Assembly: GCA_028867035.1 (NCBI GenBank)
Contig: JAGWHB010000003.1
Coordinates: 353,005 to 417,004, forward strand
Length of the DNA stretch: 64,000 bases
Direction of reading: 5' to 3'
DNA from: Nitrososphaerota archaeon
Lineage (GTDB): Archaea; Thermoproteota; Nitrososphaeria; Nitrososphaerales; Gagatemarchaeaceae
The notes beneath the pieces were generated by a model, which worked only from the letters and a program-made list of their open reading frames with translations, made no database searches and was not told where the DNA came from. Shown piece after piece: positions 8,896-17,425 of this stretch (position 1 is its first letter; each line of letters begins with the position of its first letter). Made by a program: the position numbers and the translations under genes.

Positions 8896-10116
8896 CTAGG
8901 AGTACGCCTCGAACCCTCGTCCGAGCGAACCGAGCGCAAGTTTCTGTTCCAATATCTCGTTGGCCCCTTCGTAGATCATGGTGACCCTTGTGTCCGCCAG
9001 GTGCCTTGCCGGCCTGTTCTCCAGGGAGTAGCCGTTGGCCCCGAAGACCTGCACCGCCCTGTTGGCGGCGTCGAATGAGGCATTGGCAGCGAAGTATTTC
9101 GCCCTCGTGCAGGCCAGGTCCGTCGCGTCCCTGAGTTCCGTGCTCTTTGGGTTCTCCTCGTACTTCTGCTTGATGAAGGCCGCCTTCAGGAGGAGGAGCT
9201 TCGAGGCTTCAAGGTTCGTAGACATCAGGCCGATGTGTCTCTGGACCAGCTGGTGCTTGCCTATCAGCTTGCCGTGCTGGAACCTGACCCCCGCATATCT
9301 GACAGCCTCGTCAAGGCAGTCTTGTATGACCCCCACGCACCCCGCAGCAACGCTGAGCCTCCCATTCATCAGCCCGGAGAGAGCTACTGGCATCCCCTTC
9401 CCGGGAGGCCCGAGGACGTCCTCCTTGGAGACCTCGACCCTGTCGAGGTAAAGGGTCGACGTATCGGCGGTCGGAAGCCCCAGTTTGTGAGGGATAAGCT
9501 CTGCCTTGAACCCCGGGCTCTCCGTGTCCACAATGAACCCGTACATCCCCTCCCTCTTCCCCTTGGGATAGGCGAAGAGCAGCACGTACTTCGAGCTAGA
9601 GCCCAGGGAGATCCACATCTTCTGGCCGGAAACGTAGTATTTGCCTCCCTTCTCTTCGAAGTAGGAGGTCAGCGACGCAGGGTCGCTCCCCGCGTTGGGC
9701 TCTGTCAGCCCGAATGCGAGTATGGCGTCTCCCCTTGTCGCAGGAGGGAGGAACCTCGCCTTCTGCTCCTCCGTCCCCCAGTGCTGGATCGTCATCTGGC
9801 CGAGGGCCATATGGACCGAGAAGAACGTCCTCACCCCCGTCCCTTCCCTTCCTATCCGCTCCACGGCGAGAGCGTAGGTCACCATGTCGGCCCCCTGTCC
9901 GTCTCCGTACTTCCTTGACACCGGGAGCCCGAGGAGGTGGGCCTTCGCGAAGAACGGCCTGATCTGGTCGTTTATCTTGCGCTCGAGATAATATCTGTCC
10001 TCGATCGGTCTGAACTCTTTGCACGCCCTGTCGACCTGTTCGAGGATAAGCGCCTGCTCCTCGGAGATGTCGAAGTTCATCTTCGAGAGGTTCATGAACT
10101 CGTCCTGTTCCAGCAA
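8896..10116 (-). CDS. Acyl-CoA dehydrogenase
   Basis: A 406-residue FAD-dependent acyl-CoA dehydrogenase that makes 2-enoyl-CoA. Characteristic parts are AFGLTEPNAGSDPAS (FAD and substrate binding), KMWISLGS, the helical C-terminal domain, and near the end QVFGANGYSLENRPARHLADTR with MIYEGANEI, where the catalytic Glu (YEG) is expected. It follows the mutase small subunit by 7 bases, so the two are probably cotranscribed. The track start at 10116 is TTG; ATG 10095 (MNLSKMNF) is also possible. Context suggests short- or branched-chain acyl-CoA oxidation feeding propionyl-CoA. Confidence 0.92.
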   Translation of the reverse strand: MLEQDEFMNLSKMNFDISEEQALILEQVDRACKEFRPIEDRYYLERKINDQIRPFFAKAHLLGLPVSRKYGDGQGADMVTYALAVERIGREGTGVRTFFSVHMALGQMTIQHWGTEEQKARFLPPATRGDAILAFGLTEPNAGSDPASLTSYFEEKGGKYYVSGQKMWISLGSSSKYVLLFAYPKGKREGMYGFIVDTESPGFKAELIPHKLGLPTADTSTLYLDRVEVSKEDVLGPPGKGMPVALSGLMNGRLSVAAGCVGVIQDCLDEAVRYAGVRFQHGKLIGKHQLVQRHIGLMSTNLEASKLLLLKAAFIKQKYEENPKSTELRDATDLACTRAKYFAANASFDAANRAVQVFGANGYSLENRPARHLADTRVTMIYEGANEILEQKLALGSLGRGFEAYS

Positions 10117-10123
10117 CTTTTCC

Positions 10124-10555
10124 CTACTCCTTCCACCTTTCTTTGCGCACGCGCCCTCTTACGTGTTCCACTATCTCTTCGAACGAGCTCCCCGGCCCGT
10201 ATAAACCGGTTATCCCTAACCTCAGGAGTTTCGGTTTGTCCTCCTCGGGGATGATGCCCCCTCCCACGACGACGATGTCCTTCCCCCCCATCTTCTCGAG
10301 CTGCTTCTTCACCTTCGGAAACGCCGTCATGTGGGCGCCGTTGAGCAGGGAAAGGGCCACGACGTCGACGTCCTCGTCAATGGCCATCTGGGCCACCTGC
10401 TCCGGCGAAGGCAGCAGGCCGCTGTAGATCACTTCCATGCCGGCGTCCCTGAACGCCCTTGCGAGAACCAACACCCCCCTGTCGTGACCGTCGAGCCCGG
10501 GCTTCGCCACGAGGATCCTGATCCTTCGTTGTATGGCGGCGGACTTCTTCGCCAT
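10124..10555 (-). CDS. mcmB: Methylmalonyl-CoA mutase, cobalamin-binding subunit
   Basis: A 143-residue B12-binding domain protein, the small subunit of archaeal two-part methylmalonyl-CoA mutase. The signature is KPGLDGHDRG, where DxHxxG supplies the lower axial His to cobalamin, followed by SLLNGAH and the GGGIIPEED loop (usual GG segment). The catalytic subunit lies upstream on the same strand, 89 bases away, and MeaB beyond it. The ATG at 10555 starts six residues before the first beta strand region, the usual length. Possible own promoter in the 89-base gap (GGTTTTGAAG, about 10584-10593). Confidence 0.94.
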   Translation of the reverse strand: MAKKSAAIQRRIRILVAKPGLDGHDRGVLVLARAFRDAGMEVIYSGLLPSPEQVAQMAIDEDVDVVALSLLNGAHMTAFPKVKKQLEKMGGKDIVVVGGGIIPEEDKPKLLRLGITGLYGPGSSFEEIVEHVRGRVRKERWKE

Positions 10556-10644
10556 TTCAAATCGGACGCGACTCCGACGCCTTCAAAACCTTTGCTGGCT
10601 ATTCTTCCGTGACGCCGCTCGGCTCCACCGGGAGTGAGCTCCCC

Positions 10645-12411
10645 CTACAGTATCATCGGTTCCTTGTAGGCCCCGAAAATCTTTCTGCCAACAGAGACGA
10701 TCTCTCCCAGTGTGGCGTACTGCATCACCGCTCCCATCATCGGATAGATCGAGTTTGCACCCTCGTTTTCAAATGCCCTCTCCATTTTCGCAAGCGCAGC
10801 CTCCACCTTCGCCTCGTCCCGCTCTCGTTTGACGGCCGCCAGTCTTCTTAGTTGGCTCCTCTGCGCCTTGAAGTCTATCTTCAGGGTCTCTATCGGCTCC
10901 TTCTCCTCCTTCGCATATTTGTTCACCCCGACCACCGAGTCCCGGCCCGACTCGACCCGTTTCGAAAGTCTGTACGAGTTCTCCGCGATCTCCCTCTGCA
11001 GATACCCTGACTTGACGGCCTTCAGCAGACCCCCCGCGGCCTCTATCCTGTCGAAGTACTTGTACGCCTCCTCTTCAAGCTGTTCGGTGAGCCACTCCAC
11101 GTAGTAGGAGCCTCCGAGTGGGTCCATCACGCTCGGCAGCCCTGTCTCTTCTGCGATTATCTGCTGCGTCCTGAGCGCCACCTCCACGGCCTGCTCCGTC
11201 GGGAGCGCCCATGCCTCGTCGTATGAGTTGGTGTGGAGGGACTGTGTTCCTCCCAGGACGGCCGCCAGCGCCTCAATGGCCGTCCTCACCACGTTGTTCA
11301 CCGGCTGCTGCCAGGTCAAGGACGCGCCCGAAGTCTGCGTATGGAATCTCATCAGCAGGCTCCTCTTGTCCTTGACGCCGTACTTCTCCCTGAGCACCGT
11401 GGCCCAGATCCTCCTTGCTGCCCTGAACTTCGCTATCTCCTCGAAGAAATCCATTGTCGAGTTGAAGAAGAAGCTCAGCCGGGGGGCGAACTGCTCGACC
11501 TTCAGCCCTGCCTCCATTCCGAGCTCCACGTACCCGAACCCGTCCGCAAGGGTGAAAGCAAGCTCCTGGACCGCGCTCGACCCCGCCTCCCTTATGTGGT
11601 ATCCGCTGATGCTGATGTAATTCCAGAGCGGCATCTCCTTCGTCGAGAATACCATCAGGTCCCTGACAAGCCTCAGATGCGCTTCAGGGGGGTAGACCCA
11701 CTCCTTCTGTGCGATGTACTCCTTCAGCATGTCGGCTTGCACCGTCCCCCTGAGTTTGGAGATGGGGACCCCCTGTTTCTTCGCGACCCCAGCATACATG
11801 CAGGTCAGGACTGTGGCGGGCGCGTTGATTGTCATCGAGGTGCTGACCTTGCCCAGGGGTATGCCGTCGAATATCACCTCCATGTCTTTGAGAGAAGAAA
11901 CGTTCACGCCGCACCTTCCCACTTCGCCGTGAGCTCGCCTGTGGTCGCAGTCATAACCGTAGAGGGTCGGCATGTCGAAGGCCACGCTCAGCCCCGTCTC
12001 TCCGTGCTCCAGCAAAAGCTTGAGCCTCTTGTTGGTATCCTCTGGAGTTCCGAATCCCGAAAACATCCTCATGGTCCACGGCCTCCCCCTGTACATGCTG
12101 GGGTATACCCCGCGGAGATACGGGTAAACCCCTGGGTACCCCTGATCGGAGTAGTCAGCGTTCGCCACATCGTCAGGCGTGTACAGGGGCTTCAGCGGGA
12201 TTCCCGAAGCGGTCTGGAAATCCTGACGTCCCTCTGGGAACCGGTCCGTCCATTGCTTGTAGACAGTGTCCTGCCACTGCTTCAAGCCCTTCCTCACGCG
12301 GTCCGCCGCCTTCTTGTCGAACAGCGTCCCTGCAGCACCGCGCCTCTCCACCATTGTCTTGGCCTTCTTCCGCCAATAGGTGTCTCGACCGGTCCTAAGC
12401 AATGCGAGCAT
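10645..12411 (-). CDS. mcmA: Methylmalonyl-CoA mutase, catalytic large subunit
   Basis: The TIM-barrel catalytic subunit interconverting methylmalonyl-CoA and succinyl-CoA with adenosylcobalamin from the small subunit. From ATG 12411 it is 588 residues; ATG 12354 (569 residues) is an alternative. The frame runs open to 12864, but that extension lies opposite MeaB and has no family similarity. Conserved parts are YPYLRGVYPSMYRGRPWTMR (substrate CoA site), GFGTPEDTNKR, LSVAFDMPTLYGYD, and TNSYDEAWALPTE. CTTTATCT at 12428-12435 is a TATA candidate about 20 bases before the ATG. It is divergent from MeaB with a very short gap. Confidence 0.95.
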   Translation of the reverse strand: MLALLRTGRDTYWRKKAKTMVERRGAAGTLFDKKAADRVRKGLKQWQDTVYKQWTDRFPEGRQDFQTASGIPLKPLYTPDDVANADYSDQGYPGVYPYLRGVYPSMYRGRPWTMRMFSGFGTPEDTNKRLKLLLEHGETGLSVAFDMPTLYGYDCDHRRAHGEVGRCGVNVSSLKDMEVIFDGIPLGKVSTSMTINAPATVLTCMYAGVAKKQGVPISKLRGTVQADMLKEYIAQKEWVYPPEAHLRLVRDLMVFSTKEMPLWNYISISGYHIREAGSSAVQELAFTLADGFGYVELGMEAGLKVEQFAPRLSFFFNSTMDFFEEIAKFRAARRIWATVLREKYGVKDKRSLLMRFHTQTSGASLTWQQPVNNVVRTAIEALAAVLGGTQSLHTNSYDEAWALPTEQAVEVALRTQQIIAEETGLPSVMDPLGGSYYVEWLTEQLEEEAYKYFDRIEAAGGLLKAVKSGYLQREIAENSYRLSKRVESGRDSVVGVNKYAKEEKEPIETLKIDFKAQRSQLRRLAAVKRERDEAKVEAALAKMERAFENEGANSIYPMMGAVMQYATLGEIVSVGRKIFGAYKEPMIL

Positions 12412-12436
12412 GGCGCGCCGTCCCCTGAGATAAAGA

Positions 12437-13396
12437 GTGTCCCCCCTAACCAATAAAGGGGCACGGCAGACGGCCGCCATCACGGAGACCAAACTCAAGC
12501 GGCTGGCTACGGACATACGAAAGGGAGAAAGGGCTGCCTTGGCGAAAGGGATCTCCATCGCCGAGAACGACCCGGCCGGGGCCGCCGAACTCCTTGGCCT
12601 GCTGGGCAGGCCCGGTAGTGCATTCGTCGTCGGAGTGACCGGTCCCCCGGGGGCGGGGAAGAGCAGCCTCGTCGACCGTCTGATTGAATCATACAGGCGC
12701 AGGGGGCTGAAGGTCGGGGTGATAGCGGTCGATCCCACGAGCCCGCTCACGGGCGGCGCACTGCTGGGGGACAGGATCCGGATGACCGGCCATACAGGAG
12801 ACAGGAACGTGTTCATCCGCAGCATGGCGTCCAGGGGGTGGACCGGGGGGTTGTCCAGGGCCACTTCTCAGGCTATCAGACTGATGGACGCCGCCGGCTT
12901 CGACCTCATCCTGTTGGAGACCGTGGGCATCGGCCAGTCGGACATCGAGGTCGTGGGAGTGTCCCATGCCGTGATTGTGGTGCTCATGCCCGGTCTCGGC
13001 GACGATATCCAGGTGTCCAAAGCTGGCCTCATGGAGGTCGGCGACGTCTACGTCGTGAACAAGAGCGACCTTGAAGGCGCGGACGCGATGGTGGTCACTC
13101 TCCTCAGCCTCTTCAGAGGTAGCACGCGCTCCCCACCGGTACTCAAGGTCTCGGCCGTTTCAGGAGCTGGGGTTGAGGGTCTTCAGGGGGCCATGGAGGC
13201 CATACGCTCGAAATTCATTTCTGGGGAAAGAGAGATGAGGCTGAGGAGCATAAGGGGCATGATCATCGAGACCGCCAGGGGCGCCGCCATGGCCAGGTTC
13301 TCGGACATTTCAGAGTCGCGGGCGGACAGGCTCGCGCGTCAGGTGATGGAAGGTAAGCTGAGCATTGAATCTGCGGCTGCCAAGCTGTCGGCCTAG
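12437..13396 (+). CDS. meaB: MeaB/ArgK family GTPase (mutase chaperone)
   Basis: P-loop GTPase that loads and protects the cobalamin cofactor of methylmalonyl-CoA mutase. Walker A is GPPGAGKS, followed by VIAVDPTSPLTGGALLGDRIRM (family signature), the ETVGIGQSDIEV switch segment, and NKSD for guanine recognition. It is divergent from the mutase large subunit. Start choice is odd: the only standard in-frame start is GTG 12437, giving 14 atypical residues (MSPLTNKGARQTAA). An in-frame ATC at 12479 would begin ITETKLKRLA, which looks like the family's normal N-terminus and sits about 26 bases after CAATAAAG (12451-12458). Confidence 0.94.
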   Translation: MSPLTNKGARQTAAITETKLKRLATDIRKGERAALAKGISIAENDPAGAAELLGLLGRPGSAFVVGVTGPPGAGKSSLVDRLIESYRRRGLKVGVIAVDPTSPLTGGALLGDRIRMTGHTGDRNVFIRSMASRGWTGGLSRATSQAIRLMDAAGFDLILLETVGIGQSDIEVVGVSHAVIVVLMPGLGDDIQVSKAGLMEVGDVYVVNKSDLEGADAMVVTLLSLFRGSTRSPPVLKVSAVSGAGVEGLQGAMEAIRSKFISGEREMRLRSIRGMIIETARGAAMARFSDISESRADRLARQVMEGKLSIESAAAKLSA

Positions 13397-14512
13397 CTAT
13401 CTCTTTTCGATGGGGGCGTACTTGAGCCCGGAGGGCCCGACATAGGTCGAATCAGGCCGTATGAGCTTGTTCTCTTCCACCTGCTCGTTGTAGTGCGCCA
13501 TCCAGCCGAAGACCCTTGCCGCCGCGAAGATCGGGGTGTAAAGGGGGACTTCGATTCCCAGCAGATAGAAGATGGGCGCGGCGTAATAATCCAGGTTCGG
13601 AGGTATCTTCTTCCTCTCCCACATCTCCCTTTCGATGGCGTCGCAGAGCCTGTAGAGGGTGTCGTCCTCGCCGCGCTTCTCGAGCATCTCCTTCAGGTAT
13701 CCCTTGCAGAGCCTCGCCCTCGGGTCGTAGGCCTTGTAGACCCTGTGCCCGAAACCCATCAGCTTCCTTCCGTCCTCGATCGCAGAATCAACAAACTTGG
13801 CTGCCTTCGAGGGGTCCTTCACGTCCAGCAGCATCTCCATGGCTGCTTCGTTCGCTCCACCGTGCAGCGGCCCCTTCAGCGAAGCCAATCCCGCGGACGC
13901 GGCGGCGTACGGGTCGGCCTGCGTGGAGGCGACCACCCTGACCGTGAACGACGAAGCGTTCATGTCGTGTTCCATGTAAAAGATGAGCACCCTCTCGAAC
14001 ACCCATCGGTCGAAGTCGCTGGCTTCCTTGGGCGTGAGCATCTGCAGAAGGTCCGCGGCAAACCCGAGCCCCTCCTTCGGCCCTCGTGGGGCCTCCCCCC
14101 TGGGTACCCTCCTGCTGTTGGCGGCCAGCACAGACATCTTGGATTCGATCGACATCTCTTTCTCTTGGACCGTCCTTTCGTCGTCGACGCTGCCCAGGGC
14201 CGAGACCGCGGTCCTGATCACATCGATGGGGTGCGACCCCTTCCCAAGACCCCGCATTATGTCGAATATCCTCCTGTCGACCTTGGAACGGCTGAGAAGC
14301 CCGCGTGTGAACGTGCCCAACTCACTCCGTGTCGGCAGCCTCCCGTTCAGAACCAGGTAGGCGGTCTCCTCGAAGCCAGCGTTCGCCGCGATCTCAGAGA
14401 TCGGGTAACCGCGATAGACAAGCGACCCGTCGGAGGCGCTCTTCGAGATCCTCGTGTCGGTGACGGAGACGCCCGCGAGCCCCTTCGGAACCTTGTATTG
14501 AGCCTCGGTCAC
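13397..14512 (-). CDS. Citrate synthase / 2-methylcitrate synthase
   Basis: A 371-residue archaeal-type citrate synthase that condenses acetyl-CoA or propionyl-CoA with oxaloacetate. Catalytic residues are recognisable: His in GPLHGGANE, His in MGFGHRVYK, and Asp in the MEHDMNASSFTVR segment. The start overlaps the stop of the upstream methylisocitrate-lyase-type gene by 4 bases, so the pair forms an operon and a methylcitrate role is likely. Archaeal members are often active with both substrates, so it may also be the TCA citrate synthase. It is convergent with MeaB, with adjacent stops. Confidence 0.93.
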   Translation of the reverse strand: MTEAQYKVPKGLAGVSVTDTRISKSASDGSLVYRGYPISEIAANAGFEETAYLVLNGRLPTRSELGTFTRGLLSRSKVDRRIFDIMRGLGKGSHPIDVIRTAVSALGSVDDERTVQEKEMSIESKMSVLAANSRRVPRGEAPRGPKEGLGFAADLLQMLTPKEASDFDRWVFERVLIFYMEHDMNASSFTVRVVASTQADPYAAASAGLASLKGPLHGGANEAAMEMLLDVKDPSKAAKFVDSAIEDGRKLMGFGHRVYKAYDPRARLCKGYLKEMLEKRGEDDTLYRLCDAIEREMWERKKIPPNLDYYAAPIFYLLGIEVPLYTPIFAAARVFGWMAHYNEQVEENKLIRPDSTYVGPSGLKYAPIEKR

Positions 14513-15399
14513 TTCGCCCTCCCCCTGAGTCGCCTCGCCGCCTCGAGCGCCTTTCCGTCCGCCTCCTCGTACTTGTGATAGTCTATGAGGTCGTAGAACT
14601 CATTTCTGGTCATGAGAGAACCCAGCAACCCTTTCTGGGTGCCTTCCGACTTCAACTTCGCCAATGTCTCTTTCACTGTCTTCATCATCGCCCTGAATGC
14701 AGTCACCGGGAAGATGACCACATTGTAGCCCATCTCCTCGAACTCTTTCGCCGTCATGTAGGGGGTCTTCCCGAACTCGGTCATGTTAGCCATCAATGGG
14801 AGAGCTATCTTCTTCCTGAACTCCAAGAACTCCGCCCTCGACTCCAGGGCCTCGGGGAAAATCATCTCTGCCCCTGCCTTCGAATACAGCCTGGCCCTCT
14901 CTATGGCGCCGTCGATTCCCTCTACGGCCCTCGCGTCCGTCCTCGCTATTATCAGGAGTTCCTTCCCGGCCGCCTGCTTCGCTGAGACGAGTTTCTTGAC
15001 CATCTCGTCGGGGTCTACGAGTTCCTTCCCCTCCAGGTGGCCGCACCTCTTCGGCAGCACTTGGTCCTCGATGTGCACCGCCGCAGCACCGGCGTTGATC
15101 AGTTCCTTTGCCGTCCTGGCGACATTGAGCGCCTCCCCGAACCCCGTGTCCGCATCGACGATCAACGGGAGCGTCACCTGCGAAGTGATCTGGCGGGCGG
15201 CCTGGGAGACTTCCCCGAGCGTCGTGATCCCAAGGTCAGGGAGCGCCAGCAGGCTGGAGAAACCTGCGCCGGAGAAGTACAACGCCTTGAACCCCGCCTT
15301 CTCCGCGAGCTTCGCAACGGCGGGGCTGAAGACTCCTGGAGCGACCACTATCCTGTCGCCGCCTATTAGTCTCCTCAGACCCTCAGCCTGACTGGCCAA
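14509..15399 (-). CDS. prpB: Methylisocitrate lyase-type enzyme (PEP mutase/isocitrate lyase superfamily)
   Basis: A 296-residue member of the superfamily, probably cleaving 2-methylisocitrate to pyruvate and succinate. The catalytic loop signature KRCGHLEGKELV has the KRCGH that marks the lyases, and DADTGFGEALN carries the metal-binding Asp. EDQVLPKRCGH and RTDARAVEG are also typical. It heads the operon with the citrate/methylcitrate synthase. TTG 15399 is the start, with GATAAAAC at 15430-15437 as the TATA candidate on this strand. No prpD (methylcitrate dehydratase) is in the window, so aconitase or a distant gene would be needed. Confidence 0.88.
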   Translation of the reverse strand: MASQAEGLRRLIGGDRIVVAPGVFSPAVAKLAEKAGFKALYFSGAGFSSLLALPDLGITTLGEVSQAARQITSQVTLPLIVDADTGFGEALNVARTAKELINAGAAAVHIEDQVLPKRCGHLEGKELVDPDEMVKKLVSAKQAAGKELLIIARTDARAVEGIDGAIERARLYSKAGAEMIFPEALESRAEFLEFRKKIALPLMANMTEFGKTPYMTAKEFEEMGYNVVIFPVTAFRAMMKTVKETLAKLKSEGTQKGLLGSLMTRNEFYDLIDYHKYEEADGKALEAARRLRGRAK

Positions 15400-15482
15400 G
15401 CTTATCAGTGGACGGCGGTCATTGGTCTTGTTTTATCTTTGTCCCCACATCGTTAAATCGAGCTCCACCGGTCGTCAGAAAA

Positions 15483-16211
15483 GTGCTGAGCTTCATATCC
15501 CACGGAGCGCCCCGTGACATCGTATTCGTCCATGGGGCAGGGGGGAACAGCCTCCTTTGGAAGAGGACGATACAATTCCTCTCGGGACCTTCGACAGCCG
15601 TCGCCGTCGACCTCCCGGGACACCCGAGCGGGGAGATAACTTGCAAGACCATCGGCGACTATTCCGAGGCCCTCCACGAGTTCCTGCTCGAGTCGCAGAT
15701 TCGGACTCCCGTCGTCTGCGGCCACTCCATGGGCGGAGCCATCGTCCTGACACTGGCCCTCGACCACCCCGAAGACGTAGGCGGGCTTGTCCTCGCGAGC
15801 ACCGGGGCGAAGCTTGGGGTGGACGAAAGGATACTGCAGGGCCTCCGCGACCAGCCCATGAAGGCCATCGAGAGCGTTATCACTCCCTGGAGCTTCAACT
15901 CTATCGATCTGGGCCTGGGAAGAGAAGCGAGGTCCGCCCTGTCGGTCTCAAACTTGCCCGTCTTCCTGAACGACTATCTCGCATGCCAAGGATTCGATGT
16001 CCGGGCCGAGCTTCAGAAAATATCAGCACGGACTCTCGTGCTCTGTGGGGACAAGGACAGGATGACCCCGCCGAAGTGGTCCCATTACCTCAAGGCGAAC
16101 ATTCCTGGCTCGGAATCACTTTTCATCAAGGACTCGGGGCACATGATACCCCTGGAGAAGCCCGAAGCGCTGGCATTGGCGATCCAGTCTTTCCTCGACC
16201 GAGTTGGTTGA
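15483..16211 (+). CDS. Alpha/beta hydrolase
   Basis: A 242-residue serine hydrolase with the oxyanion HGAGGNS loop, nucleophile elbow CGHSMGG, Asp in LCGDKDRMTP, and His in DSGHMIPLE, so the full triad is present. The frame is open to 15408, but the conserved fold begins with VLSFISHGAPRDIVFVHG, so GTG 15483 is chosen. A TTTTATC element at 15430-15437 lies between this gene and the divergent prpB-type gene and may serve both. Substrate unknown; esterase, lactonase or C-C hydrolase are possible. Confidence 0.82.
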   Translation: MLSFISHGAPRDIVFVHGAGGNSLLWKRTIQFLSGPSTAVAVDLPGHPSGEITCKTIGDYSEALHEFLLESQIRTPVVCGHSMGGAIVLTLALDHPEDVGGLVLASTGAKLGVDERILQGLRDQPMKAIESVITPWSFNSIDLGLGREARSALSVSNLPVFLNDYLACQGFDVRAELQKISARTLVLCGDKDRMTPPKWSHYLKANIPGSESLFIKDSGHMIPLEKPEALALAIQSFLDRVG

Positions 16212-16274
16212 GATTCGATGAATCTCCGAAGGCATGTCCCGAAATTCCCGCGGTAGCATACCTCTGTCTACGGG

Positions 16275-16520
16275 TCACCTGTCGTGAAACGGGTTAGTTT
16301 CACCGTATTCGTAGCCCCACCATCTTTCGAAACCGAACAATGCTCCCAGCCCCGCCATCAAAGGATAGAAATCGAGAACCGAGGGGTCGTACCATACCCT
16401 TCCCGCGTAGCCCAGGAACGCGAGCAAAATGGAAAGTCCGAGCATGAAAATCATGCTACCGGCCCCGATTAGTAGAATCAATGTTCTAAGAGGATGTTTG
16501 TCGACATGTTCATTTGTCAT
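16275..16520 (-). CDS. Small two-helix membrane protein, function unknown
   Basis: An 81-residue protein with two hydrophobic segments, about residues 13-37 and 49-63, separated by a loop with GRVWYDPSVLDFYP. The C-terminus is polar and aromatic (FERWWGYEYGE). The ATG start is followed by a polar MTNEHVDKH segment. The composition and hydrophobicity pattern suggest a real gene, but no family is recognised. The nearby DNA is less GC-rich than its neighbours, which may point to a different origin. It stands between the hydrolase and the GPN GTPase operon. Confidence 0.6.
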   Translation of the reverse strand: MTNEHVDKHPLRTLILLIGAGSMIFMLGLSILLAFLGYAGRVWYDPSVLDFYPLMAGLGALFGFERWWGYEYGETNPFHDR

Positions 16521-16666
16521 CCCCTTTCGGTTGTTCGGCGTGGCCGGTAAAAGGATTCTGCCGATTCACTCCGTTCACTATCGATGCTGCCCCTTTCCGC
16601 CCCCGGCTGAGTATTTCTTCATGCCCGCTTCAACGGACGTTACCCTGGCTTTCGGGTGCCGACCCG

Positions 16667-17425
16667 TCAATCGGTGAACTCTTCGCCCCCTCGTGCGATC
16701 CTCGTCAACTCGCCGACGAGAGCGATCATCCCCTCCTGAGTCACGGACGACACGGGGTAGAGGTCAGCCCCGAATGAAAGCCTCCGAATGCTTCTGAAGA
16801 GTTCGTTGTAGAGCGAAAACTGCTCTCCATCCTTTGTACTCGACAGCGCATCCTCGAATATCTTTGTGTCCCTGCTCCACTCCGTGATCCTCTTCACCCC
16901 ATCCCTTGCTATGTCCCTCTTCGTCAGCACCGTCATCTTCGGTATGTTGAGCCTCAGACCCACGGAAGCAGACAGGAGCGCCAGGGACAGGAAGTTGGAC
17001 GGGGTACTGGCCAGCAACGGGTCGAGGAGGAAGAGCAGTACCTTGGAGTCGGCCTTCATCTCTCTGACAATGAACTCCCCGCTCTCCCTAAAGGCGAAGA
17101 GCTCCGTCTGGCCGGGCGTATCGACTATGACGTTCTCCGATTTGTAGGAATCAATTTCATCCTGAATCTCGACTATCTTGGTTGCAGTCAGGTCAGCCGC
17201 AAGTATGAGCGCGCCGTTCGGCCCCAGGCCGTAGTCCTGCATGACCTCCTGCAGCTGGATCCTGTCCCGCACGTCCACGTCAGGGTCGTACGGGAGATCG
17301 ACGACCCCGGGGTCGAGGTTGACGGCGATCGCGTCCTCCCCCCTGTTGACGTACCACGTCTTCAAAGCGTTGGTAAGCAGGGACTTGCCTGAGCCTGCCG
17401 TCCCTGTCACGAATGTCACGTTCAT
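16667..17425 (-). CDS. GPN-loop GTPase
   Basis: A 252-residue GTPase of the archaeal/eukaryotic GPN family, involved in assembly of multi-protein complexes such as RNA polymerase. Walker A is GTAGSGKS, the GPN insertion is LGPNGALI, the switch has DTPGQTE, and TKRD is the guanine-recognition motif. It overlaps the CinA-like gene by 4 bases (ATGA), so they share a transcript. The length is normal. Confidence 0.93.
   Translation of the reverse strand: MNVTFVTGTAGSGKSLLTNALKTWYVNRGEDAIAVNLDPGVVDLPYDPDVDVRDRIQLQEVMQDYGLGPNGALILAADLTATKIVEIQDEIDSYKSENVIVDTPGQTELFAFRESGEFIVREMKADSKVLLFLLDPLLASTPSNFLSLALLSASVGLRLNIPKMTVLTKRDIARDGVKRITEWSRDTKIFEDALSSTKDGEQFSLYNELFRSIRRLSFGADLYPVSSVTQEGMIALVGELTRIARGGEEFTD

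Noticed and set aside
11233..12456. A 407-codon open frame on the plus strand
   Set aside because: It lies exactly opposite the mutase large subunit; its composition (many Arg, His, Pro, Gly) is that of a GC-rich antisense frame.
12412..12864. N-terminal 151-residue extension of the mutase large subunit
   Set aside because: It runs antisense through MeaB and precedes the conserved mutase N-terminus; the promoter-like CTTTATCT lies within it.
13493..14578. A 361-codon open frame on the plus strand
   Set aside because: Antisense to the citrate synthase gene, with no recognisable motif.
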